The notes: generated from the letters alone by a model not told the origin. A stretch of 64,000 nt of DNA from Pseudobdellovibrio sp. (GCA_023701385.1 JAMPXC010000005.1:42747-106746); one strand, 5' to 3'; counted from the stretch's first letter, positions 35,607 to 45,235 are shown. Numbers and translations are program-made.

Positions 35607-35638
35607 AAAGGCGAGAGAATATCTCGCCTTTTTTTTTA
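35607..35638 (+). terminator. Intrinsic terminator after rplT
   Basis: AAAGGCGAGA (35607-35616) pairs perfectly with TCTCGCCTTT (35622-35631), followed by seven more T. Confidence 0.9.
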
Positions 35639-35658
35639 CTTAGGACTACTCTCTCAAA

Positions 35659-36744
35659 ATGTCTGCAAACTACACCGATAAACTCTCGGCAAAACATGCG
35701 AATAAATTTTCGGATTTTGAGCAACGCAAGAAAGCTCATATTGATCTATCGTTAGATTCAAGAACGCAGGCGCAGACAGCTTCGCACTTTGAAAAAATCA
35801 AACTTATTCACGAAGCGCTTCCAGAAATTAATTTATCTGATGTTTCTTTAGAAACAAAACTTTTAGGTTACCAATTTTCTTCTCCGCACTTTGTAAGTTC
35901 AATGACGGCCGGTCATCAGAATAGCAAGGTGATTAATCTTCGTTTGGCAAAAGCAGCTGCCGAAAAAAATTGGTTAATGGCCGTCGGTTCACAACGTCGT
36001 GAACTGACTGACTCACAAGCTTCGTTTGAGTGGAAGGCGATTAAATCGCAATCTCCAAAAACGCAGTTTGTTTCAAATATTGGTCTTGAAGAATTAATCC
36101 AACAGCCAACGATTGAAATTTTAAAATTAACTGAATCAGTTGAAGCTTTAGGAATTTACATTCACTTAAATCCATTACAAGAAGCTTTTCAAAATAAAGA
36201 TCAAGCGAATTTTAAAAACGGACTAGCTGCGATTAAAAAACTTTGTAAAGCTTCACCGGTTCCAGTTCTTGTTAAAGAAGTTGGATACGGTATTTCAAAA
36301 ACAACAGCACAAAAATTATTATTAGCTGGCGTTGAAGTGATCGACGTGGCTGGTAAAGGTGGAACTCATTGGGGCTTATTAGAAGGCCTACGTGATCAAA
36401 CGGATGCGGGTCTTTTAGCTGACGCAAGTACAGCATTTAAAGACTGGGGCTTTAGTGCTGTTGAAAGTTTAATTCAATGTAAAGCATTAACGAAGAAAAA
36501 CCATTTCTGGGCGTCAGGTGGAATCCGCACAGGCGTTGATTCGTTAAAGTGTTTAGCGCTTGGTGCAAGAGCAGTTGGCGTGGCTCAGCCTCTAATGAAA
36601 TCGGCTATTGAATCGGATCAACATGTTGTCGATGTGATGACTCGTTTTGATTACGAATTAAAAGTGGCTCTTTTTGGTGTGGGTGTTTCTAATCTAAAAG
36701 AGTTAGCGAAAAAAAAGGTATTTTATGTTAACGGAACTATTTAA
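35659..36744 (+). CDS. fni: Type 2 isopentenyl-diphosphate delta-isomerase (FMN)
   Basis: 361 aa. FEQRKKAHIDLSLD near residue 21 is the family N-terminal signature (RKxDHIxL). The TIM barrel shows VSSMTAGHQNS (FMN-binding), VDVAGKGGTHWGLLE (phosphate loop) and WASGGIRTGVDSLKCLALGARAVGVA. It interconverts isopentenyl and dimethylallyl diphosphate in the cytoplasm using FMN and NADPH. First gene of the mevalonate operon, overlapping mvaA by 20 bp. The ribosome site is weak, only CTCTCTCAAA before the ATG. Confidence 0.93.
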   Translation: MSANYTDKLSAKHANKFSDFEQRKKAHIDLSLDSRTQAQTASHFEKIKLIHEALPEINLSDVSLETKLLGYQFSSPHFVSSMTAGHQNSKVINLRLAKAAAEKNWLMAVGSQRRELTDSQASFEWKAIKSQSPKTQFVSNIGLEELIQQPTIEILKLTESVEALGIYIHLNPLQEAFQNKDQANFKNGLAAIKKLCKASPVPVLVKEVGYGISKTTAQKLLLAGVEVIDVAGKGGTHWGLLEGLRDQTDAGLLADASTAFKDWGFSAVESLIQCKALTKKNHFWASGGIRTGVDSLKCLALGARAVGVAQPLMKSAIESDQHVVDVMTRFDYELKVALFGVGVSNLKELAKKKVFYVNGTI

Positions 36745-38005
36745 AGGTTTTTCTAAACTAAACTACAATGAGCGTTTGCAGGCTTTAAAAAAAGCCGGTG
36801 TATTAAATGCTGATGAAATCACTTACTTAGCTAATGGTGGTCTACAAACGATCGATCTTGGCGAAAAATTTATTGAAAACGTTTTAGGTTATTTTCAAAT
36901 CCCAATGGGTGTTGCCACTAACTTTAATGTTGATGGTAAAGACTATGTGATTCCAATGGCGGTTGAAGAAACATCAATCGTAGCAGCTGCCAGTAAAACG
37001 GCTAAATGGGTGCGCGAGCACGGTGATATTACCACTGAAGTGATTGGCGCTGATATCATCGGTCAGATCCAGTTTGCTAAAGTTAAATCTCCTGAAGAAT
37101 TTAAAAAACAAATTTTACAGCAAAAATCTTATTTAATTGAACTGGCAAACCGCGAAGTGGCTTTTGGTTTAGTAAACCGTGGTGGCGGTGTTAAAGATTT
37201 AACTGTTCGTATTATTGACCGTGAAGATGGTTATTATATGGGTGTTGTGCACATTATGATGGATCCTTGTGATGCCATGGGTGCCAATATCATCAATCAA
37301 GTGTGTGAATTTTTAAAACATCCGCTTGAGCAATTTACTTCTGAAAAAGTAACGATGTGTATCTTATCTAACTTAGTGGATACTAAGTTAACTAAAGCCA
37401 CTGTGAGAATGAAAAACGTAGACCCTGAATTAGCTCTTAAAATTGAAGAGGCGTCTCGCTTTGCTGAGCTTGATCCTTACCGTGCAGCCACAAATAACAA
37501 AGGCGTATTAAACGGTATTGACCCGATCTTAATCGCAACAGGTAACGACTGGCGCGCAGTTGAAGCAGGAATCCACGCGTTTGCTGCCCGTGATGGCCGT
37601 TATAAATCTATCACGAAATGGCGTGCCGCAGGTACTGAGCTTGTTGGTGAATTCGTTGCTCCGTTAGTAGTGGGTACTGTGGGTGGTGTTACAGCTCTTC
37701 ATCCAACAGCTAAACTTGGTCTTAAAATTTTAGGTGTGAATTCAGCCTCTGAATTATCACGCATTATTGCTTCTGTTGGACTTGTTCAAAACTTAGGAGC
37801 GTTACGCGCCTTAACTACAGTGGGCATCATCGAAGGCCATATGAAACTGCATATTAAGAATTTATCTTTAGGTGCAGGTGCGACCGAGAAAGAAATGCCT
37901 TTTGTTGTTAAAAAGTTAGAAGAAATTTTAGCTTTAAGAAAAAGAATTTCTTTAGCTAATGCTGTTGAAGTTTTAAATGACCTTAGAAAAAAATCTGAAA
38001 TTTAA
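36725..38005 (+). CDS. mvaA: Hydroxymethylglutaryl-CoA reductase, class II
   Basis: 426 aa, the length of bacterial class II HMG-CoA reductases. ENVLGYFQIPMGVATNF holds the substrate-binding Glu, MDPCDAMGANIINQVCE is the cofactor-binding region, and the C-terminal catalytic His is in GIIEGHMKLH. It converts HMG-CoA to mevalonate (in reverse in degraders such as Pseudomonas mevalonii). Its place among mevalonate kinases supports the biosynthetic direction. It overlaps fni by 20 bp and the next gene by 29 bp. Confidence 0.94.
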   Translation: MLTELFKGFSKLNYNERLQALKKAGVLNADEITYLANGGLQTIDLGEKFIENVLGYFQIPMGVATNFNVDGKDYVIPMAVEETSIVAAASKTAKWVREHGDITTEVIGADIIGQIQFAKVKSPEEFKKQILQQKSYLIELANREVAFGLVNRGGGVKDLTVRIIDREDGYYMGVVHIMMDPCDAMGANIINQVCEFLKHPLEQFTSEKVTMCILSNLVDTKLTKATVRMKNVDPELALKIEEASRFAELDPYRAATNNKGVLNGIDPILIATGNDWRAVEAGIHAFAARDGRYKSITKWRAAGTELVGEFVAPLVVGTVGGVTALHPTAKLGLKILGVNSASELSRIIASVGLVQNLGALRALTTVGIIEGHMKLHIKNLSLGAGATEKEMPFVVKKLEEILALRKRISLANAVEVLNDLRKKSEI

Positions 38006-38864
38006 GCCAGAGAGTTTTACTGTTCCAGGTAAAACATTTTTAGTGGGCGAGTACGCTGTGTTATCGGGCGGCGCTTGCCTAGGTCTTGGAACGAACCCTA
38101 GTTTTTCAATCGAATTAAATTTTGCGCGCCAGACTTTTCATCCTGATAGTCCTGCTGGTTTGTATCTTCGTAAAAATAATTTACCGAACTTTTCGCATGA
38201 ATTTAACAATCCTTATGGGGTTGGTGGTTTTGGCGCAAGCACGGCTGAATTTATTTTTAGTTATTTTTCAAACCCACAGGCTTCTAAAAAAATAGAGGAT
38301 ATTTTTTCTACCTATCTTGGTCTTTACAGTGAACGTAAAGAGCAAAAACCAAGTGGCGCTGATTTAGTGACTCAGCTTATCGGTGGCATTAGCCATATCG
38401 ACTTATCAAATGGGATTCCTAAAGTTGAACGCTTGTCTTGGGATTTTAAAGATCTAGAATTTTTAATTTATTCAACTGGTCTTAAAGTTAAAACGCATGA
38501 ACACTTAAGCCACCTTGATCGCCAAATCTGTGATGGTTTAGTTAAACCTTGTGAAGAAGTGATTGCCGCTTTTAAAACTAATGACAGCGGTACTTTTAAA
38601 AGTGCATTGGCAGGTTGGAGCAAAAAACTTGAGCAATTGGGTTTAACAGCTTCTGAGGTCTTAGATCTTAAAACACGCTTAGAAAGTCATATTCCCGGTA
38701 TCCTGGTTAAACCGTGTGGGGCTTTGGGTGCAGATGTGATCGTGATTTTAGTCGCTAAAGAGCAAAAACAGAGCGTTTTAAGCCAGATTGAAGCTCTTAA
38801 CTTAAAGGGGCTTACTTTCCAGGCGGATTCATCGCATTTGGCAAATGGCCCTTTGTCAATCTAG
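37977..38864 (+). CDS. mvaK2: GHMP kinase, probable phosphomevalonate kinase
   Basis: 295 aa. FTVPGKTFLVGEYAVLSGGA near residue 17 is GHMP motif 1 in the phosphomevalonate-kinase form, GVGGFGASTAEF near residue 82 is the glycine-rich ATP loop, and LVKPCGALGADVIVILV is motif 3. Two other GHMP enzymes in the operon are better matched to mevalonate kinase and the decarboxylase, which leaves this one as phosphomevalonate kinase by elimination. It overlaps mvaA by 29 bp, a tight coupling. Confidence 0.7.
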   Translation: MTLEKNLKFKPESFTVPGKTFLVGEYAVLSGGACLGLGTNPSFSIELNFARQTFHPDSPAGLYLRKNNLPNFSHEFNNPYGVGGFGASTAEFIFSYFSNPQASKKIEDIFSTYLGLYSERKEQKPSGADLVTQLIGGISHIDLSNGIPKVERLSWDFKDLEFLIYSTGLKVKTHEHLSHLDRQICDGLVKPCEEVIAAFKTNDSGTFKSALAGWSKKLEQLGLTASEVLDLKTRLESHIPGILVKPCGALGADVIVILVAKEQKQSVLSQIEALNLKGLTFQADSSHLANGPLSI

Positions 38865-38887
38865 CTAGCTTTTGTTAGAGTTTGCGA

Positions 38888-39883
38888 ATGTCTAACACTC
38901 AGATTTCGTCGAATATTTGGTTCGAAGCCAGTGCACCTTCTAATATTGCGCTGATCAAGTATATGGGTAAAACCGATACGGTAAATAATCGCCCAACAAA
39001 TTCGTCGTTATCATGGACTTTAAATAACTTAAGAACTTTCGTACGTATCAAACAAAACGCTGATCTTAAAGAAGACCAGTGGAACCCGTTTGTGCGTAAT
39101 GATTTACGCCCGATCGATTTATCGGAAAAAGGCAAAAAAAAGTTTTTAGATTTTTTTGCAAAACTTAAAGCTGAATTTAAACTGACTGGCTTTTTTGAAA
39201 TCGAATCAGCCAATAACTTTCCATCAGATTGTGGTCTTGCAAGTTCAGCAAGTAGTTTTGCAGCGTTGACCTTAGTGGCTCACCAATTCGCTGGTGCTCG
39301 TTACTTACCAAAAGAATTAGCCAAGCTTTCACAAAAAGGTTCTGGTTCTTCTTGCCGTTCGTTTTTTACGCCTTGGGCGCTATGGCATGAGGCAGGCGCT
39401 GAAGAAATGGCTTTACCCTTAAAAGATTTAAAACACATGGTGATCTTATGTGATGAAACTAAAAAAGCTGTTTCATCAAGCCAAGCCCATGTTCAGGTAT
39501 TAACTTCTGATTTATTTAAAGGTCGCCCAGAGCGCGCCGCAGATCGTTTGCAAAAACTAGTGACGGCTTTACGTAAACCAGAAGGCCAATGGAAAAATAT
39601 TTTCGAAATCTGCTGGAATGAATTCTGGGATATGCACACGCTGTTTCACACATCAGTGCCGGCTTTTATGTATTTAAACGGCGATGGCTTTTCAGCGTTA
39701 TCACAAATTCTAGAGATGTGGCATCAGGACGGAGATGGCCCGATTGTAACGATGGATGCAGGAAGCAATATTCATTTGTTGTTTAGAAATAACCAACCAG
39801 ATGCTTACGCCAAATATCAAGAGCATTTTAATAACCAATTTAACCTATGGACTGATAGCGGATACCAAATCCGTAAAGACTAA
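38888..39883 (+). CDS. mvaD: Diphosphomevalonate decarboxylase
   Basis: 331 aa from the ATG at 38888; the track start (38882) is an upstream TTG. ASAPSNIALIKYMGKTD is the family N-terminus (APxNIALIKYWGK), and NNFPSDCGLASSASSFAAL holds the ATP loop and the SAxSxxA pattern. MDAGSNIHLLF near the C-terminus is the conserved DAGxN. It decarboxylates mevalonate diphosphate to isopentenyl diphosphate with ATP. Two bases before the mevalonate kinase gene. Confidence 0.93.
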   Translation: MSNTQISSNIWFEASAPSNIALIKYMGKTDTVNNRPTNSSLSWTLNNLRTFVRIKQNADLKEDQWNPFVRNDLRPIDLSEKGKKKFLDFFAKLKAEFKLTGFFEIESANNFPSDCGLASSASSFAALTLVAHQFAGARYLPKELAKLSQKGSGSSCRSFFTPWALWHEAGAEEMALPLKDLKHMVILCDETKKAVSSSQAHVQVLTSDLFKGRPERAADRLQKLVTALRKPEGQWKNIFEICWNEFWDMHTLFHTSVPAFMYLNGDGFSALSQILEMWHQDGDGPIVTMDAGSNIHLLFRNNQPDAYAKYQEHFNNQFNLWTDSGYQIRKD

Positions 39884-39885
39884 CT

Positions 39886-40791
39886 ATGAATAATTCTGAG
39901 ACGACTTTAAAATCAGATTGGACAGTTCAGGTTCCGGGTAAGTGGATCTTAGCCGGTGAACACGCTGTTCTTCGCGGATCACAGGCAATTGTGTTTCCGT
40001 TAAAGTCTCGTTTTTTAAGTCTTTCGTATTTTAATACCGCATCAGAATTTAAAATTCATATCGCCGGGATCTGTGCTTCTGATCTAGAGATGATTATCTG
40101 GTCAGTGGTTGAACGTGCGATGAGTGAGTTAGGAATTAAACGCTCTGACCTTAAGGGTGACCTTAAGATTTATTCGCATATTCAGTTTGGTGCTGGTATG
40201 GGGGCTTCGGCAACTCTTGCAGTGGGTTTAACTTTATTCTTTCAACACTTAGGTGTTTTAAAAACTGATCCGTTCTTATTTGCTAAAAAACTAGAAGATT
40301 TATTTCACGGCGAAAGCAGTGGGGTGGATGTGGCTGTTGCGCTTCATCAAAAACCGATGATCTTTGAAAAAAACAAAGAGAATATCTTTTTTGATTTAGC
40401 AAAACTTCCGCTTTTATATTTATCGTACACAGGCCAACGTGGTGTTACGAAAGACTGTGTAAATAAAGTCAAAAACTTGATCTCTGAAAAGCCTGAACAG
40501 GGGCAAGCGATCGATGAACGTATGAAAAAAGTGGTGCAAGATTTTATCAAAGCCCGCTTTGAATGGACACAAACCGAGTGGATTGAACATTTAAATATGG
40601 CGCAGAGCTGTTTTGAAAGCTGGGATTTGGTTCCTTCAGCGGTGCAAAGCCATATGCAGCAACTTAAAAAGGCCGGTGCTTTAGCTTGTAAATTAACCGG
40701 CTCTGGCAGTGGTGGTTATGTTTTAAGTTTATGGAATGAAAAACCAACTTCACCTGAATTAACTTCTGAACTTATTCCTGTATTTTTATAA
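39886..40791 (+). CDS. mvaK1: Mevalonate kinase
   Basis: 301 aa. VPGKWILAGEHAVLRGSQAIVFPL is the mevalonate-kinase motif 1 (PGKxxLxGEHxVxxGxPAIA). FGAGMGASATLAVGL is the ATP loop, HGESSGVDVAVAL carries the catalytic Asp region, and KLTGSGSGGYVLSL is motif 3. It phosphorylates mevalonate to 5-phosphomevalonate. The gene order puts the first kinase step last among the three GHMP genes. Confidence 0.88.
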   Translation: MNNSETTLKSDWTVQVPGKWILAGEHAVLRGSQAIVFPLKSRFLSLSYFNTASEFKIHIAGICASDLEMIIWSVVERAMSELGIKRSDLKGDLKIYSHIQFGAGMGASATLAVGLTLFFQHLGVLKTDPFLFAKKLEDLFHGESSGVDVAVALHQKPMIFEKNKENIFFDLAKLPLLYLSYTGQRGVTKDCVNKVKNLISEKPEQGQAIDERMKKVVQDFIKARFEWTQTEWIEHLNMAQSCFESWDLVPSAVQSHMQQLKKAGALACKLTGSGSGGYVLSLWNEKPTSPELTSELIPVFL

Positions 40792-40803
40792 TTGGATTAC
40801 ACC

Positions 40804-41499
40804 ATGAGAAAATTAGTTATTATCCCAACCTACAACGAAATCGAAAACATGAAAGCGCTTTTGCCAGTGCTTATGAAATTAAAACAGCCATTTGATGTTT
40901 TAGTTGTCGATGACAGTTCGCCAGATGGCACAGCTAAATTTGTCGAAGAGTATGCTAAAACTGAACCGCGCGTTCATGTTTTAGTACGTGGCGCAAAACA
41001 AGGTTTAGGTAAAGCTTACTTAGCTGGTTTTGATTGGGGCTTAAAAAAGGGCTACGACGTTTTAACTGAAATGGATGCGGATTTTTCACATGCACCATCT
41101 CACTTAGATGAAATTCTAGCGCTGATTGATCAACACGATGTGGTGATTGGTTCACGTTACGTTCCAGGTGGCGGCACAGTAAACTGGGGCTTAATGCGCA
41201 AGATTATCTCGCGCGGTGGAAGTTTATACTCTCGTATTATCTTAGGTTACCCCTTACGTGATTGGACGGGCGGATTTAACTGCTGGAGAAAAGAAGTTTT
41301 AGAAAAAATTAACTTATCTGGTATTCGTTCAAATGGTTATTCATTTCAAATTGAATTAAAATATAAAGCTTTAAAAAATGGTTACAAAATTCACGAAGCG
41401 CCGATCATTTTTGAAGATCGCCGTGTTGGACAAAGCAAAATGTCTTTAAAAATTGTTTTAGAGGCGTTCTATAAAGTTTGGCTGATTAAGAGCTACTAG
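40804..41499 (+). CDS. Polyprenyl-phosphate mannosyltransferase-like GT2 (DPM1 type)
   Basis: 231 aa from the ATG at 40804; the track start 40792 is a TTG overlapping nothing useful. VIIPTYNEIENM, FDVLVVDDSSPDGTA, EMDADFSHAP (DAD metal site), IGSRYVPGG and GFNCWRKEVL are the DPM1/Ppm1 signatures. No C-terminal membrane helices are present, as in soluble DPM1. It would move a sugar (mannose or similar) from a nucleotide to a polyprenyl phosphate. It follows the mevalonate genes 12 bp downstream, so lipid carrier supply and use may be co-regulated. Its 3' end overlaps the converging SDR gene. Confidence 0.8.
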   Translation: MRKLVIIPTYNEIENMKALLPVLMKLKQPFDVLVVDDSSPDGTAKFVEEYAKTEPRVHVLVRGAKQGLGKAYLAGFDWGLKKGYDVLTEMDADFSHAPSHLDEILALIDQHDVVIGSRYVPGGGTVNWGLMRKIISRGGSLYSRIILGYPLRDWTGGFNCWRKEVLEKINLSGIRSNGYSFQIELKYKALKNGYKIHEAPIIFEDRRVGQSKMSLKIVLEAFYKVWLIKSY

Positions 41500-42502
41500 A
41501 TTTCTTAAATTGCGTCGGACTCAAACGACGCGACAGATAACGCACAATATTTCTAAAGGCGCGTACGATCCAAATTGTATCGTGCTTGCGGGTAATTTTT
41601 TGACCCCAGTGTTTTGAGCCCGGAAGTAACCAGTAAAAAAACGGCAAGAAAATTCGGCGTGGAAACCAGCGTTTAAAATAATAGAAAAACTCAGCATCAA
41701 AACTAGCTGGCACCCAAAGCGGTGGTCGCTCAGTACGAATCACATTGTAGGTCAGTTCTGCAATAGATTGCGGTGTTGAAAGACTGCGGTTTTTAAGGCT
41801 CGCCACAAACGGAATCATATCGTTGTACATATCTTGATAGGGGCGCTCATGCGCGTTTTCTGTTGCTTTGTGCTCTTGTGAAAACTTAATACGTGAATGT
41901 TGTTGCGAGTGAATAAAGCCTGGTTGAACAAGTGATACGTCAATACCAAACGGGCGCAGTTCGTACCATAAAGCTTCCATAGCGCCTTCAAGGGCGTATT
42001 TAGAAGCCGAGTACGAAGACATCGTTGGAAAAGCTAAAAGCCCGCTGACTGAGGAAATATTGATGATTTTACCTTTGCCGTTTTTACGCATTTTAGGAAG
42101 TAACATGCGAATAAGGCTTACCGGTCCAAGATAGTTTTTTTGAATATGCAAAAGATCGTCTTGGTCTTTAGTTTCTTCAAGCGATGAGCGGTAGCAGATA
42201 TCAGAGGTATTAATGTAAATATCAACGCGGCCCCAACGTTCAAAGATTTTAGCAACTGCGGTTTTGCGGCTTTCTTCGTCGACTACATCTAAGGGCATAA
42301 CCCAAACGTGGTCGCTTTCAGTAATATGGGGCGTGATATTTGTCAGTTCGCGGGCGGTGACCACGAGGCGATATTCAGAGTGTTCGGATAATAATTTAGC
42401 TGTGGCAACGCCCACTTCTGAGCTGCCCCCGGTTAGCAAGATTACAGGTTTATAATCTTGCGTTGGTGTCGCAAACTTATACCAGTAAATGTATTTATAC
42501 AT
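41486..42502 (-). CDS. Short-chain dehydrogenase/reductase
   Basis: 338 aa from the ATG at 42502 (Met33 of the track ORF); the longer start would overlap the methyltransferase gene by 68 bp. VILLTGGSSEVGVATAKLL is the NAD(P) Rossmann loop, INISSVSGLLAFPTMSSYSASKYALEGAMEAL has the catalytic Ser and YxxxK, and VSLVQPGFI follows. The C-terminal 80 residues carry a hydrophobic/basic stretch (YYFKRWFPRRIFLPFFYWLL) that may dock on the membrane, as in retinol-dehydrogenase-like SDRs. Substrate unknown. Its 3' end converges on and overlaps the mannosyltransferase gene by 14 bp. Confidence 0.8.
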   Translation of the reverse strand: MYKYIYWYKFATPTQDYKPVILLTGGSSEVGVATAKLLSEHSEYRLVVTARELTNITPHITESDHVWVMPLDVVDEESRKTAVAKIFERWGRVDIYINTSDICYRSSLEETKDQDDLLHIQKNYLGPVSLIRMLLPKMRKNGKGKIINISSVSGLLAFPTMSSYSASKYALEGAMEALWYELRPFGIDVSLVQPGFIHSQQHSRIKFSQEHKATENAHERPYQDMYNDMIPFVASLKNRSLSTPQSIAELTYNVIRTERPPLWVPASFDAEFFYYFKRWFPRRIFLPFFYWLLPGSKHWGQKITRKHDTIWIVRAFRNIVRYLSRRLSPTQFKKSSSS

Positions 42503-42530
42503 ACCAGGTATAAGTTTACTCCTATGAGTT

Positions 42531-43292
42531 TTATTGTCGATGTTTTTTAATTTCCCAAAAAGAAATGGCCGCTGAAACGCTTGCGTTAAGCGATTCAATG
42601 CTGTGGGTCGGGATATTGATAAATTTCATTTTTTTCATCTGTTCTGATTCGAGACGAAGCCCTGGGCCTTCTTCGCCTAGCCAAATACGTAAATCTTTGG
42701 GCCATTTTTGAGAGGCAATATCAGCACCTTCAAGTTCTAAAGCGAAGTTTTCTCCGGTGATCGGAAGTTCGTTTGTCTTAAGACCTGCCGTATAAAAATC
42801 AGCTTTTAAAACAGCTCCAGCAGAGGCTTTGACCGCGTGCGGAAGAAAAGGGTGGCAGGCTTCCTGAGTCAAAATTATTTTGTTGATTCCAAACCCCACA
42901 GCCGAACGAGCTAAGGCACCTAGGTTACGTGGATCGCCCACGGGAAGTACAACTTCAATGCCTTCTGGTTTTTCTTTTAAATCAATCGTTGGAAAGTCAT
43001 CGGCTTCAAGCACGAATAACGGGTAGTGTGTACCTAATACGTCTAATTCGTTAAATAGCTCTTGCGATAGAGTGATCGTGTTAAACGGAAATTTCGCTGT
43101 GTATTTATCTGAGCAAACCACTAAGTGAACTTTAAAATTTTTATTTTTTGTTTTAGTGAATTCTTTAATAAGTTTATCACCCATTAAGAAAAATAATTTA
43201 TGCTCTTTAATGCCTTTAGCAGAAAGTAATAAACGCAGTTTTTTAAACAGCGGATTATCTTTAGAAGTAATTGTTTGCTCGTTGTGTCTCAT
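42531..43292 (-). CDS. SpoU/TrmH-family RNA 2'-O-methyltransferase
   Basis: 253 aa. The N-terminal domain (SKDNPLFKKLRLLLSAKGIKEHKLFFLMGD) is an L30e-like substrate-binding domain. The SPOUT core shows the three motifs VGDPRNLGALARSAVGFG, IWLGEEGPGL and NIPTHSIESLNASVSAAI, forming the trefoil-knot SAM site. Likely a 23S rRNA or tRNA ribose methylase; the target is unreadable. It lies 9 bp after rsmG in the same direction, so the two rRNA methylases are likely co-transcribed. Confidence 0.88.
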   Translation of the reverse strand: MRHNEQTITSKDNPLFKKLRLLLSAKGIKEHKLFFLMGDKLIKEFTKTKNKNFKVHLVVCSDKYTAKFPFNTITLSQELFNELDVLGTHYPLFVLEADDFPTIDLKEKPEGIEVVLPVGDPRNLGALARSAVGFGINKIILTQEACHPFLPHAVKASAGAVLKADFYTAGLKTNELPITGENFALELEGADIASQKWPKDLRIWLGEEGPGLRLESEQMKKMKFINIPTHSIESLNASVSAAISFWEIKKHRQ

Positions 43293-43301
43293 TAGGCCAC
43301 C

Positions 43302-44117
43302 TTAGAACGAATCGTTAAGAAGAATATCATTATCTTCTTCTTCAGGAAGTGGCGCGTTTTTGATTTTTTTGAAAATCACTAAGCGTCTGTGGTTTTCTGT
43401 TTTTGGTAAGTCGTAAGTGATATCCGCTTTTAAGACGAAGTACTCAGAAAATTTTTTTAAAGCTTTTTCGATCTCTGGATCAACGCCAGGACCTTTCATG
43501 AAATACACTTCGCCGCCTTCTTGCAGGCAGCTCATGGTGTTTCTTAGCGTGTTAGAGATATCTTCGACAGCGCGAGTGATCACGCCATTGACCGGATACA
43601 CGAAGTGTTCGTTGATATTACGGCCAATAATATCCAAGTTTTCTAATTTTAAATCTTCGCGCACTTCTTTTAAAAATTCGACGCGCTTTTGTACGCCTTC
43701 ACCTAAAAGAATTTTTTCTTTCGGAAATCTAATCTTAAGTGGGATACCTGGAAAGCCAGGTCCTGTGCCTACATCGATTAATGGAAATTTTAATTCCGTA
43801 AGTTCAGTTAAGATTAGGCAATCGATGAAATGTTTAATCGCTACGTCTCTTAAGTTTAATAGACGGGTAAAGTTGCGGTTTTCCTGATTTTTCATCAGCA
43901 GTTCGTAGAAACGCGCTAATTTCATACGCTCTTCATGGGAACATTTGAAGTCGTGATTGCGAAAGATATCGTATAGGCGGTCGTTGGCTTCTTGGGCAGA
44001 GAAGATCTGGTCTGGCTTTTTATGCTTACCTTTAAGATCTTCGTGCGAAGTCTTGGCCATTTTTGATGCATTACGAGCCTTGTAAGGGCTGTAGTTTTCC
44101 TTATTTTTGTGCGCCAC
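43302..44117 (-). CDS. rsmG: 16S rRNA (guanine-527-N7) methyltransferase
   Basis: 271 aa from a GTG at 44117, chosen over the track start (44210) because AAAGGA lies 6 nt upstream and the longer ORF would overlap pheS. Residues 1-40 are a basic, disordered extension (AHKNKENYSPYKARNASK). LMKNQENRNFTRL and FPLIDVGTGPGFPGIPLKI (SAM loop), then VNGVITRAVEDI, are RsmG motifs. It methylates G527 in the 530 loop of 16S rRNA. The C-terminus has an acidic tail (PEEEDNDILLNDSF). Confidence 0.88.
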   Translation of the reverse strand: MAHKNKENYSPYKARNASKMAKTSHEDLKGKHKKPDQIFSAQEANDRLYDIFRNHDFKCSHEERMKLARFYELLMKNQENRNFTRLLNLRDVAIKHFIDCLILTELTELKFPLIDVGTGPGFPGIPLKIRFPKEKILLGEGVQKRVEFLKEVREDLKLENLDIIGRNINEHFVYPVNGVITRAVEDISNTLRNTMSCLQEGGEVYFMKGPGVDPEIEKALKKFSEYFVLKADITYDLPKTENHRRLVIFKKIKNAPLPEEEDNDILLNDSF

Positions 44118-44195
44118 GATATTTCCTTTAAGGCATTGTTCATAGCACAGGGCTAAATGCTTGAAAAGACTTAAATTATTTAGAATAATAGCGGC

Positions 44196-45224
44196 ATGGT
44201 AAATCAGCATTTAATCGATATTAAGCAAAAGGCCCTAAAAGATTTTCACGCAGCTAAAAACTCACAAGAGCTGTATCAGTTTAAAGTTCAGTATTTGGGT
44301 AAAACCGGCGCTTTAACTGAGGCCATGAAAATGATGGCGACTCTTCCAAAGGAAGAAAAGCCTCTATTTGGTAAACAAGTTAACGAAGTTAAAGCTGAAT
44401 TAGAAACGGCCTATACGGGTGTTGAAGCGACTCTGCAAAGAGCTGAAATCGACGCTAAAATGTTGAATGAAAAGTTAGATTTAACTTTATCAGTTAACGC
44501 TCACGAGATGGGGCACGAACATCCGATTTACAAAGTCACAAACGAGATTTTCTCGATCATGGCACGTCTTGGGTATTCATTACGTACGGGTCCGTTGATC
44601 GAAAAAGATTACTACAACTTTGAAGCCTTAAATATCCCGCCAGATCATCCGGCGCGTGATATGCAAGATACTTTCTTCGTTGATGAGACACACGTTTTAC
44701 GTACGCACACATCTCCGATTCAAATTCACTCTTTAGAAAATGAAAAACCACCTTTACGCGTGATCGGCACAGGTCCGGTATTCCGTGTAGATAGCGATAT
44801 TTCTCACTTGCCGAACTTTCACCAGATTGAAGGTATGTGTGTAGATAAAAAAATCTCGATGGCTGATTTAAAAGGAACGATCTCATTTTTCGTGCGTGAG
44901 TTCTTTGGTCCCGGTTTAAAAACTCGTTTCCGGCCAAGCTTTTTCCCCTTCACTGAACCTTCGGCTGAAGTTGATTGCTCGTGCCCGATTTGCAAAAGCA
45001 AAGGGTGTTCACTGTGCAAACAAACGGGTTGGATTGAAATCGGTGGTTGCGGCTTAATTAATCCGAAAGTTTTTGAAAGTGCAAAAGTGCCTTATCCTGA
45101 GTGGCAAGGTTTTGCGTTCGGTTTCGGTGTTGAACGTATGGCGATCATTAAATACGGCGTTGATGATATTCGTCACTTCCCGAAAAATGATGTTCGTTTT
45201 TTAAAACAATTTTCTCAGAACTAG
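44196..45224 (+). CDS. pheS: Phenylalanyl-tRNA synthetase alpha subunit
   Basis: 342 aa, full length. The N-terminal coiled-coil tRNA-binding region (residues 1-90) is followed by the class II core: [39 protein letters not shown] (motif 2), [10 protein letters not shown] and [22 protein letters not shown] (motif 3). It pairs with PheT in an alpha2beta2 enzyme. A small hairpin sits in the 37-bp gap before phe[18 protein letters not shown] contributes four Cys in the catalytic domain, possibly a metal-binding knuckle. Confidence 0.96.
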   Translation: MVNQHLIDIKQKALKDFHAAKNSQELYQFKVQYLGKTGALTEAMKMMATLPKEEKPLFGKQVNEVKAELETAYTGVEATLQRAEIDAKMLNEKLDLTLSVNAHEMGHEHPIYKVTNEIFSIMARLGYSLRTGPLIEKDYYNFEALNIPPDHPARDMQDTFFVDETHVLRTHTSPIQIHSLENEKPPLRVIGTGPVFRVDSDISHLPNFHQIEGMCVDKKISMADLKGTISFFVREFFGPGLKTRFRPSFFPFTEPSAEVDCSCPICKSKGCSLCKQTGWIEIGGCGLINPKVFESAKVPYPEWQGFAFGFGVERMAIIKYGVDDIRHFPKNDVRFLKQFSQN

Positions 45225-45235
45225 GGTTTAAGCGT

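Noticed and set aside
44118-44210. N-terminal extension of rsmG in the ORF track
   Set aside because: It would overlap the pheS start on the opposite strand, while a GTG at 44117 has a good Shine-Dalgarno.
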